Shown here: one piece after another, positions 14,239 through 22,593 of the stretch | Numbering within the stretch: the first letter of the stretch is position 1 | How the letters are laid out: the number at the start of each line of letters is the position of its first letter | NCBI GenBank assembly: GCA_046719465.1 | Contig: JBDNCV010000054.1 | Location: 1 to 24,036, forward strand | Length of the DNA stretch: 24,036 nt | Source of the DNA: JANWYT01 sp046719465 | GTDB taxonomy: Bacteria > Chloroflexota > Anaerolineae > Aggregatilineales > Phototrophicaceae | Direction of reading: 5' to 3' | Translations under genes and position numbers: made by a program | The notes under the pieces: model-generated | The model's input: the letters and a program-made list of their open reading frames with translations, nothing else | Told to the model about the DNA's origin: nothing | Databases searched by the model: none

Positions 14239-17069
14239 TTATTCGTAGCGCAGAACGTTTAGTGGCTTCTCGCCGGAAGCGCCCCATGCCGTCGTCAGTG
14301 CCGCGCTGAGCGCCACGCCCACGCACAGCGCCATCAGCAGCAGCACCGTCGGCCAGTTGATGGGCGCGTCGATCTGCCCTTGCAGCAGCACGATCAACCC
14401 CACCAGCCCCAGCCCAATGCCAACAATCCCGCCGACCAAGCCCAAGATGGCGTTTTCGATGAGCAGCATCCCCAACACGCGCTCGCGCTGGAGGCCGATG
14501 CTTTTCATCACGGCGATCTCGCGCCGCCGCTCCAACGTGGAAAGCGCCACCGAGTTGGCGATCACCACCCCGCCGACCACCAACCCCAACAGCGCCACCA
14601 ACAGCGGGAAAGACGTGAATTGCCCCAGCAGCGCCTCAAACAAGCGGACGAACACCTCTGTTTCGATCAAGAACGTCTGCGGAATGTCCGCAATGGCACG
14701 GCGCAGCGGGGCGATCTGATCTGGTGGGATGCTGGCGGCGATGCCGATGCTGTTCGGGGCGAGGTCATCCGGCAGCGACGACATCAGGACGTAGTTCGTC
14801 GGCTGGCCAAGCGCGAAGTCTGTCGGCTGGGGGCGAATCCCGACGATGGTGAAGCGCAGCTCGTTGGTGCGCGCCCCAAAGCCCAAAAAGCCGCCCACGC
14901 TGTAGGTGTAAACGACCGTATCGCCCACTTGCAGCCCGGCATCCGTGATCAGCGACGACTCGGTGAGGACGAGGCCGTTTGTATCCGCGGGGGTGAGCTG
15001 CCGCCCGCTGACGAAGCTCACCTCGGGCTGCGCGGCAAGCTGTTCAGGCGTCAGCGCGCCCAGCCCGCCGATGATCTGCACAAACTCGTTGCGGCGGCGC
15101 AGCTCTTGCGCCCGCAGCTGCCGCTGACGATCCAGCGGGATTTCTTCACCGGGCGCGGGCGTGGATCGGAAGGCGAGGAACGGGTCAGCTGCGATCAAGC
15201 GCGCTTGAATCTGCTCAAGGGTGAGCGTGCTGCCATCAGCGCGCACCACCTCCACAAAGTTGAGGCGGTACGCGAAGTTGACGCTGTACTGCACGTTGCC
15301 GCTGAGCGCGGCAAGCTCCGTCTCCACCTGCTGCAGCGCGGTGCGGTTGGGCACTTGGATGAAGACGTTGTCCTCTTGCTCCAGCAGTTGGCTGATGCTC
15401 TGTGTGACGGCATCCGCCAGCAGCGTGATCAAGCTCAGCGAGAACACCCCCACCACCAGCGCCAACAGCGTGACGGCTGCCCGCCCGCGCGTGACGAGCA
15501 TCTCACGCAGCGCGATCTTCAGGTCGACCACGCCAAAGCTGGGCAAGAAACGCGCGATGAGCCAGATCGTCAGCGTCAGCAGGGCGAACAAAACGCCAGC
15601 CACGATGAACGCGCCGACGATCACTGCGACCGCTTGCAGCGCGCTGCCGAGGATGCCCGCCGCCACTGCGCTGAGCGCCGCCATGACGATCAACAGCGCC
15701 CCCAACGTGCTAAGCCGCCCCGAACGTGGGATGAGCGTGTCCTCAGGCCGCAGCACGGCAGCCGGGCGCACCTTGCCCGCTGAAAGCGTCGGGATGAAGC
15801 CGAACACCGTCGTAACGAGCGTGCCGACGACGACCCCGGCGATCACCGCGTTAGGCGCGATGATGAAGGCCAGCGGCTGCCCGAGCAGGCTTTCTGCCAC
15901 GCCGCGGATGGCGAACACCAACCCCCAGCCCAACACCACGCCGAACGCGCTGCCCAGCGCGCCCATCACGGCCGCCTCGAACAAGAACAGCGCCGTGATC
16001 TGGTTGCTTTGCAGCCCAAGCGTCTTGAGCACCGCGATCTCCAACACGCGCCGCCGGACGACCACCTGCATCGTGTTGATGATGCCGACGCACCCCAACA
16101 GCAGCGCGATCAAGCCCATGACCGTCACCAGTTGGTTGACGTTCTCCGAGACGCGCTCATACGTCCGGCGCAGGTCTTCCGTGGTTGTGGCGCGCGTGAA
16201 GGGGAAACGCTGCCCCAGCGCCCGCTCCACCGCGACGACGTCCGTCCCCTCAGGCAGGCGGACGTAGATCGGGTCGATGCGGGGCGCAGCCTGATTGAAG
16301 CGCGTCAGCGCCGCCACGTCGAGCATGTAGAAGCCGTTGAGCGCGGCCAAGAAGTCCTGCGCGGGGTTGCGGACTTCCGCATCCGTCGGGACGATCCCGC
16401 GCACGGTGAACGTGCCGTCGATGCCTTGCAGCGTCACGACGTCGCCCACTGCCGCGCCGATGCGCTCCGCAACGATGGTGTTGAGCACAATGTCATCCGC
16501 GCCGGTGAGCATCTGCGCCAGCGGCACGCCCTCCAAGCTGAGGATGTCCCCGTAGAAGGGGTAACGGGCCGCCTCGATCACCACGGGGAAGACCCCACGG
16601 GCTTCTTGGCCCGTCTGGGGATGGGTGATGGCCACGCCTTGCCCGCTCCCTGTGAACAACGCCACTGGGCTGGCGACGTTGACGCGATAGGTGACCGCTG
16701 TGCCCGGATAGGTCGCTTGCAGCCACTCGCGGAGTTGATCGTAGCCCGCCGCGCTGAAGAAGTACTGCGTCGTGCCGAAGCCGCCAAAGGTCAGGTCGTT
16801 CGTCACGAGCAGTCCGGCCTCTACGCCTGCTTTCAGCGCCGCTTCGCCGTCCTCGTTGTTGCTGTTGGCCGGGCGGATTTGCAGGTCGCCGCGGTTGCTC
16901 TGCTGCAAGTTGGCCGTCAGCGTGTTTTGCACCATCCCCGCCAGCGTTTGCAAGCTGACGATGGCGGCCACGCCTGCCGCGATGCACAGCAGGGCGAACG
17001 CCGTGCGCTGGGGGTTGCTGCGCAGGTCGTTCCACGAGTGCGCGGCGTAAAACCGCAATTGCTCCAGCA

Positions 17070-17070
<1 letters not shown>
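14239..17070 (-). CDS. ABC transporter permease with two FtsX domains (MacB/LolC superfamily)
   Basis: Large permease of 943 residues with two repeated FtsX/MacB units. A first membrane segment lies near 25-45 after the pattern SWNDLRSNPQRTAFALLCIA, followed by a long extracytoplasmic domain to about 310 and a block of membrane segments to about 510. A second unit begins at DLKIALREMLVTRGRAAVT with its own membrane helix, extracytoplasmic domain and C-terminal helices ending LRYE. Such proteins do not usually form a classic channel; they work as mechanotransmitters that move lipids, lipoproteins or peptides. The start overlaps the ATPase stop (TAATG), so the pair is coupled and surely works together. 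No membrane-fusion partner is next to it. The substrate is unknown. Confidence 0.88.
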
Positions 17071-17807
<737 letters not shown>

Positions 17808-17927
17808 CCGTGCTTGCCTTTTGGTCTTTCGTGCATAACGCCTCTAAGTCTACAGGAAGAATGTGTAAGATTGGCAGCGAAAAAGTGAAAAAATGCCAAG
17901 AGAACGCGGCGCTCACTGCGGCACAAC

Positions 17928-17940
17928 TGCGCTACAATCA
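17928..17940 (+). promoter_or_regulatory. Probable promoter -10 box for the gene at 17971
   Basis: TGCGCTACAATCA, identical to the minus-strand box at 6535-6547; TACAAT would be the -10 hexamer, 32 bases before the ATG at 17971. No convincing -35 element is visible. Confidence 0.45.
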
Positions 17941-17970
17941 CAAGTGTGTGGAAGATAAGGCCACCCTTGT

Positions 17971-19074
17971 ATGGTGATCGACAACGAAACCTTTCTGGCA
18001 CTAGAGAGCAAAAACCCTCTGATCCGCCGCCAAGCGATCAACAAGCTGGCGCAAGAGGGGGATGAGCTGGCGATCAAGGCGCTGGCAAAAGTCTACAAGA
18101 CCGACCCGCTGCCAGAGCTGCGGACAGCGGCGAAGTTCGCTGCCAAGATGATTCGTGATCGCTTGAACGCGCCACCGCCTGCGGCCGTCAGCAGCCCGCG
18201 CGTTGTCCTGCCGGATGACCCCAACATGCCGATCAGCACGGCGCTCAAGGGGGGCATCAAAACCGCCAAGCGCACCGCGGAGCAGCAGCTCAACCGTCGC
18301 TTGTGGTTCGCCCTCATCACGCTGACAATCGTTGGAATGGGCGTTGGGGTGCTCGTGTTCAACCTCGGTCGCCTCATCCTCAGCAGCTATCAGCAGCAGG
18401 AAGTGCTCCTACGCCTAGACGACGCCGTGCCGTTTGACGCCGCTGCTGGGCAGGCGCTGGACGGTCGGCTGTACGTCGGGCAGACCTCGCAGGGTGGGCG
18501 CTTCTTCGTCAGCACGCCGGCGCGCCCGATGCCTGCGCAGGGGGTGACGGTGATCGTCGCGCTGACCACCGGCCAACCGACTGATGCGCTGCGCTTCATG
18601 AATGCGCAGGTCACCGCGGCAGGCTATGTGCTGGTGGCCCCTGCGGCCATCATGCTCAACGACGACATGATCAACGTAGAGGCGACTGTGGCTCATCTCA
18701 ACGAGGTGGTGCGGGCGCTGCGCTCGGTTTACAACGTGCACGCGGGCAGTTTCACTTTGTATGGCAGCGGGGCAGGGGCGGAGGTCGCCGCGCTGTATGT
18801 CGCGCGCTTCATGCGCGATTTTGCGGTTGTTTCGCTGGCCAATGGTCGGGGCTACACCCCGCCCGCGCTCGACAGCGGCGCGCGCTACATCGTGCTGGCG
18901 GGGGAGCAAGATTCCGCCCTCGCTGAGGCCGCCATCCGCTACAAGGCAGCCCTCGACGGCCTCATGAAGCCGGTGCTGGCCTTTGAAGTCATCAAGGAGG
19001 CGGGCGCGGGCGATCTGCCGCGGCAGCTTCTGATCACGCTGGCGCAGCTTCGATCACTCGTTCCTGCGCCCTAA
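17971..19074 (+). CDS. HEAT-like, membrane-spanning protein with degenerate alpha/beta-hydrolase domain
   Basis: Protein of 367 residues in three parts. Residues 1-65 form helices resembling a HEAT-type repeat (NPLIRRQAINKLAQEGDE). One membrane helix spans about 111-136. The remaining 230 residues look like an alpha/beta-hydrolase fold outside the membrane: strand VTVIVALTTG, then LYGSGAGAEVAAL at the usual nucleophile-elbow position, then YIVLAGEQD at the usual acid position. At the elbow the pattern reads G-S-G-A-G, with Gly267 where the nucleophile normally sits, and I see no clear catalytic histidine, so the domain is probably not an active hydrolase. The fold is inferred from pattern alone. 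It precedes the prenyltransferase gene by 54 bases; the function is unknown. Confidence 0.7.
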   Translation: MVIDNETFLALESKNPLIRRQAINKLAQEGDELAIKALAKVYKTDPLPELRTAAKFAAKMIRDRLNAPPPAAVSSPRVVLPDDPNMPISTALKGGIKTAKRTAEQQLNRRLWFALITLTIVGMGVGVLVFNLGRLILSSYQQQEVLLRLDDAVPFDAAAGQALDGRLYVGQTSQGGRFFVSTPARPMPAQGVTVIVALTTGQPTDALRFMNAQVTAAGYVLVAPAAIMLNDDMINVEATVAHLNEVVRALRSVYNVHAGSFTLYGSGAGAEVAALYVARFMRDFAVVSLANGRGYTPPALDSGARYIVLAGEQDSALAEAAIRYKAALDGLMKPVLAFEVIKEAGAGDLPRQLLITLAQLRSLVPAP

Positions 19075-19096
19075 TTTATCAACGTCTCACGCGAGG

Positions 19097-19106
19097 GCGC
19101 TATAGT
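19097..19106 (+). promoter_or_regulatory. Probable promoter -10 box for the prenyltransferase gene
   Basis: GCGCTATAGT, with TATAGT as the -10 hexamer, shares its GCGC lead with the boxes at 6535-6547 and 17928-17940. It lies 22 bases before the ATG at 19129, leaving a very short leader. Confidence 0.4.
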
Positions 19107-19128
19107 AGGTGGCAGTCTCAACGTCACA

Positions 19129-20088
19129 ATGGCTGAGCAAGACAGCATGACCACCACATCCCCTTCGATCGACAAGCGCCGCGCATGGCTCCAAGCGGCG
19201 CGCCCGCGTGTGTTCACCGCCTCGTATGTGCCGATGGGTTTGGCGGCGGTGATCGCGCTGCAAGATGGGGTGTTCAATCTGGTTACCTTTGTGTTGGCCG
19301 TAATCGGCGTGATGCTGCTGCAAACGACCGCCAACCTCGTCAACGAATACGCCGACTATCGACGCGGCGCGGATGAGCTGAAGGTGGCGGGGCAGGGCAT
19401 GGCCCTCAAAGACAAGGTGCTCACCCCGCAAGAGGTGCTGATCGGCGCGGTGGTGGTGACGGTGCTGGGCTGCCTCATCGGGCTGTACATGCTGGCCATC
19501 AGCGGGCCGTATCTGTGGCTCATCGGGTTGGGGGGCGTGCTGGTGGCGATCACCTACACGGCTGGGCCGTTCCCGCTGGCCTATAACGGACTCGGCGAGG
19601 TGGCGGCGGGCGTGTTCATGGGGCCGATGATCGTGCTGGGCGCGTACTACGTCATGGATCCCACCATCAGCGCGGAGAAGGGCGTCTATCTCGGCTTGGT
19701 GTCGCTGCCGATTACGTTCATGGTGGCTAACATCCTGCACGCCAACAACATCCGCGATATGGACGCTGACCGCGCCGTCAACAAACGGACGTTGGCGGTG
19801 CGCTTTGGGCGCGATGTGGCGCGGCTGGAGTATAAAGTGCTGACGGCGCTCACGTATCTGTCGCAGCTTGGGTTGATCGTGGTGGGGTGGATGCCGCCTA
19901 CCACGCTGCTGACGCTGCTGACGCTGCCCGAGGCGCTGGCGCTCATCCGCATCGTCAACACCGAAACCGACCCCAAAGCGCTGCACATGGCGCAAGGCCG
20001 CACGGCGCGCCTGCATGGGCGCATCGGTCTAGCGCTCGTGGCAGGGTGGGCGCTGTGGCTGCTGCTGCGCGCGTTTTCAGTAGTCTGA
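19129..20088 (+). CDS. menA: MenA-like prenyltransferase (UbiA superfamily)
   Basis: Polytopic membrane protein of 319 residues. The two prenyl-diphosphate-binding motifs are present: NLVNEYADYRRGAD (first motif, N72 to D76) and NNIRDMDADRAVNKRTLAVR (second motif, D210 and D214). NNIRD and KRTLAVR are typical of MenA, which attaches a polyprenyl chain to 1,4-dihydroxy-2-naphthoate to make demethylmenaquinone. YTAGPFPLAYNGLGE near 143-157 also fits. The first motif has Glu73 where MenA usually has Asp. The ATG at 19129 has no evident ribosome-binding site; an ATG at 19147 (MTTTSP) is a possible alternative. No other menaquinone genes are nearby, so other UbiA-family substrates cannot be fully excluded. 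Confidence 0.85.
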   Translation: MAEQDSMTTTSPSIDKRRAWLQAARPRVFTASYVPMGLAAVIALQDGVFNLVTFVLAVIGVMLLQTTANLVNEYADYRRGADELKVAGQGMALKDKVLTPQEVLIGAVVVTVLGCLIGLYMLAISGPYLWLIGLGGVLVAITYTAGPFPLAYNGLGEVAAGVFMGPMIVLGAYYVMDPTISAEKGVYLGLVSLPITFMVANILHANNIRDMDADRAVNKRTLAVRFGRDVARLEYKVLTALTYLSQLGLIVVGWMPPTTLLTLLTLPEALALIRIVNTETDPKALHMAQGRTARLHGRIGLALVAGWALWLLLRAFSVV

Positions 20089-20151
20089 TTGTTGCAACTT
20101 TGCAATTATGGTAAGCTTAGCCCACATGATCTACGTGAAGAGAGACCCGCA

Positions 20152-21348
20152 ATGACTGAACCTACGCCCCCTGATATTGAACAAGTCACTCAGGAGATTG
20201 CGAGGCATTTAAACGAGACGCTGGACGGCCCCGTGCGCCAAATTCGCATGGTGGTCACCCATATGGGCGTCGAATTTGCGCGGGAGATGCTGCGAGAGAC
20301 GTTGGCGGTGGAGGCTACCGGGGGCATGCTGACGGCGGATCAAACGCGCCGCCGCACGCCGGGCGGGGTCTTTTTCTATCTGGCAAAAGGCAAAATGCCG
20401 CGCGAGGCGCGCGAGATCATCTTCCCGCTCCCGCATCAAGCCAAGCGGATTCCGCCAGTGCCGTGGGAGAGCCGCCTTGAGATCGCGCGGCAGGCGCTGG
20501 AGGCCAGCGCGGCTGGCCAAACCGGCAACCTGACGGCGCTGCCGCGTCTGACGCTCATCGGGCGGCCCGGCCCGGTCTTCCGCGGGGGGAACACGGTCGC
20601 CTTTGAGTTGCAGTATCAAGTCCCCAACGAGGTGACCTTTCCGCGTGGCATTCCACAGCCGCCTGAGCTGCTGCTGCGCTTCATGATCTTGGCCAGCCGC
20701 CAGCAGTATGAACGGGTGGAGCGGGCGCTGCGCAAGTCCTCTAAAGAACGGTTGATCATCGAGGGCATTTGCACCTATGACCCAGAGCTGGGCACTATGG
20801 TGGTGCTGCCGGTTATTCTGACGACGCGCACGAACCAGAAGCGCGCGAGGGAAGACCTGCGCCAGCCGATGATCACGCCTGAGGACGAAGACTCGCTCAT
20901 CGCGCTGCCGGGTCATCCCGTGCCCCACCCAACCCTCGAACGCGAAAAGCAGCAGCAGCGTGAACTCTACCGCCGTATGAAGGAAAAAGCCGAGGAGCGC
21001 GAGAAGGCGCGCGCCGAGCGTGCCGCACGCAAGGCGGCACAAGCCGAGAATGAGGCGCAAGGCGCAAAGGATGTCACTGCCGAAGCAGAAGCGCCTAAGC
21101 CACCGAAGCAGCCCAAACCCGCCAAACCCGCCGCCAAGCCTGCCTCCGCTGCACAGAAGCCAGCGGCTGCCCCCGTCTCGGATGCGGTGCTGGCGCAAAT
21201 CCGCGAGTTGGAGCTGGCCGCGACGACGCTGCGCCAACGCATCAGCATGATGGAGGCTAAAAAGCAGCCCGGCGTCGCCATGACCAAGAAGATCCTCGAA
21301 AACACCGAGCGCCAGCTTGAAGCCCTCCGCCGCGAGTTATCCTCGTAG
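20152..21348 (+). CDS. PHAX RNA-binding-domain protein with charged coiled-coil C-terminus
   Basis: Protein of 398 residues. Residues about 20-95 resemble the PHAX RNA-binding domain: VVTHMGVEFAREMLRETLAV, then GGMLTADQTRRRTPGGVFFY (57-76). The run RRRTPGGVF is a hallmark of eukaryotic PHAX, the adaptor that binds capped snRNA for nuclear export; bacterial proteins with this domain exist but are little characterised. A beta-rich middle (about 130-225) follows, then a Lys/Glu/Ala-rich helical stretch (262-310), a Pro/Lys/Ala linker (312-342) and a final coiled coil. I chose the ATG at 20152, preceded by GAAGAGAGA, over an in-frame ATG at 20089. Single-stranded or structured RNA binding is inferred; cellular role is unknown. 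It converges on the potA-like gene with a 15-base gap. Confidence 0.82.
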   Translation: MTEPTPPDIEQVTQEIARHLNETLDGPVRQIRMVVTHMGVEFAREMLRETLAVEATGGMLTADQTRRRTPGGVFFYLAKGKMPREAREIIFPLPHQAKRIPPVPWESRLEIARQALEASAAGQTGNLTALPRLTLIGRPGPVFRGGNTVAFELQYQVPNEVTFPRGIPQPPELLLRFMILASRQQYERVERALRKSSKERLIIEGICTYDPELGTMVVLPVILTTRTNQKRAREDLRQPMITPEDEDSLIALPGHPVPHPTLEREKQQQRELYRRMKEKAEEREKARAERAARKAAQAENEAQGAKDVTAEAEAPKPPKQPKPAKPAAKPASAAQKPAAAPVSDAVLAQIRELELAATTLRQRISMMEAKKQPGVAMTKKILENTERQLEALRRELSS

Positions 21349-21363
21349 TAGGCTGAGCGCGGA

Positions 21364-22482
21364 TCACTGTAACAGCAGGCGTGCGTTGTCGCGCTGCCAG
21401 CGCAGCCGCACCACCTCGCGCTCACGGATGAGCTGGGCGGCGGCGGCGTTCACGTTCTGGACGCGCACGCGCACGCTGTGCCCCCCAAACCGCACGTAGT
21501 AGCGCATATCAGTTCCGATGTACTGCACCTGCTCCACATGCGCGATCACCTCCTCCCAGCCTTCAGGCAGGGGGGAGGCGCTGTTGTGGGGCTGGATCAC
21601 CAAGCGCTCAGGGCGGATGGCTAGTGTGACACGTTGATCAACGACCACGCCGCGCTCAGGCAGGGCAACGCGCACGCGCGTTTCGTCATCCAACGCAACA
21701 AACCCTTCTGTCCCCTCTTGGCCTACGAGCTGCGCCTCTAGGAAGTTGGTCTCCCCGATGAAGTCAGCCACAAAGCGCGAGTTGGGCGTCTCGTAGATGG
21801 CGCTGGGCGTGCCGATTTGCAGGACGTGCCCGCCCTCCATGACGGCGATGCGGTCGGCCATCGTGAGCGCTTCTTCTTGGTCGTGGGTGACGTAGACGAA
21901 CGTGATCCCAAGCTCGGCCTGCATGGCCTTGAGTTCGACCTGCATCTCACGCCGCAGCTTCAGATCAAGCGCGCCCAGCGGCTCATCGAGCAGCAGCACG
22001 CTGGGCCGGTTGACCAGCGCCCGCGCCAGCGCGACGCGCTGCTGCTGCCCGCCCGAGAGTTCACGCGGCTTGCGATCTGCCACTTTGGGCAGGCGCACCA
22101 GATCAAGCGCGTCTTGGGCGCGGCGGATGGCCTCGGCTTTGGGCACTTTGGCCATTTGCAGCCCGAACATCACGTTTTGCAGCACGGTCATATGCGGAAA
22201 CAGCACATAGTCCTGAAACACGGTGTTGACGGGGCGTTGGAAAGCCGGAACGCCCTGCATCGGCACGCCGTCGATGATGATCTCGCCGCTGGTGGGCTGC
22301 TCAAACCCTGCGATCATGCGGAGGGTTGTAGTCTTACCGCAGCCGCTGGGGCCGAGCATGGCGAAGAACTCGCCGTCGTAGATATCGAAGCTGATGCCGT
22401 CAACGGCGCGCGTCTGGCCGGATTGTTCCCGCGAGGGGAATTCCTTGACGACGTTTACCAAGCGCACTTTCACATCGGACAT
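21364..22482 (-). CDS. potA: Spermidine/putrescine ABC transporter ATP-binding protein
   Basis: ATPase of 372 residues. Walker A GPSGCGKT at 44-51, LSGGQ at 142-146, Walker B LLLDEPLGALD with Glu167 and switch His200 are intact. The C-terminal part (about 280-372) is the TOBE-type regulatory domain typical of PotA and related importers; EALTMADRIAVM and RFVADFIGETNFL are common in PotA. It should energise polyamine uptake through PotB/PotC-type permeases, which are not in this window. GAGGAGG lies 14 or more bases before the ATG, further than usual. It lies downstream of a PotD-like gene on the same strand but an intrinsic terminator separates them, so expression may be reduced or independent. 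Confidence 0.88.
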   Translation of the reverse strand: MSDVKVRLVNVVKEFPSREQSGQTRAVDGISFDIYDGEFFAMLGPSGCGKTTTLRMIAGFEQPTSGEIIIDGVPMQGVPAFQRPVNTVFQDYVLFPHMTVLQNVMFGLQMAKVPKAEAIRRAQDALDLVRLPKVADRKPRELSGGQQQRVALARALVNRPSVLLLDEPLGALDLKLRREMQVELKAMQAELGITFVYVTHDQEEALTMADRIAVMEGGHVLQIGTPSAIYETPNSRFVADFIGETNFLEAQLVGQEGTEGFVALDDETRVRVALPERGVVVDQRVTLAIRPERLVIQPHNSASPLPEGWEEVIAHVEQVQYIGTDMRYYVRFGGHSVRVRVQNVNAAAAQLIREREVVRLRWQRDNARLLLQ

Positions 22483-22517
22483 AAGGTCTGCTGCTTCCTC
22501 CTCGGTCGGTTCACAAG

Positions 22518-22541
22518 AAAAAGGACAGGTCTGGCCTGTCC
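22518..22541 (-). terminator. Intrinsic terminator between potD-like and potA-like genes
   Basis: Read on the minus strand: GGACAGG, loop CCAGA, CCTGTCC, then TTTTT. A 7-bp GC-rich stem directly followed by five T residues is a standard intrinsic terminator. It lies 53 bases past the PotD-like stop and 35 bases before the PotA-like start. Confidence 0.75.
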
Positions 22542-22556
22542 ATGATAGGGATGCAA

Positions 22557-22586
22557 GGGCAGGGCAGGCATACTGTCGCCCTGCCC
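22557..22586 (-). repeat. Inverted repeat just past the potD-like stop
   Basis: GGGCAGGGC and GCCCTGCCC, perfect 9-bp arms around a 12-base loop, eight bases past the PotD-like stop. It lacks a T-run and precedes the intrinsic terminator at 22518-22541; it may protect the 3' end of the potD transcript. Confidence 0.55.
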
Positions 22587-22593
22587 GGCGCGG

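Noticed and set aside
14380..15783. Long open frame opposite the FtsX-family permease
   Set aside because: It lies fully antisense to a clear 943-aa gene, has a composition rich in Arg, Gln and His typical of reverse frames in GC-rich DNA, and no recognisable domain. Similar frames at 2406-3596, 15221-16267, 16009-17073, 20209-21237 and 22639-23739 were dropped for the same reason.
20092..20120. Promoter with TTGCAA and TAAGCT before the PHAX-domain gene
   Set aside because: The spacing of 14 bases is too short and the -10 match is poor; co-transcription with the prenyltransferase gene is just as likely.
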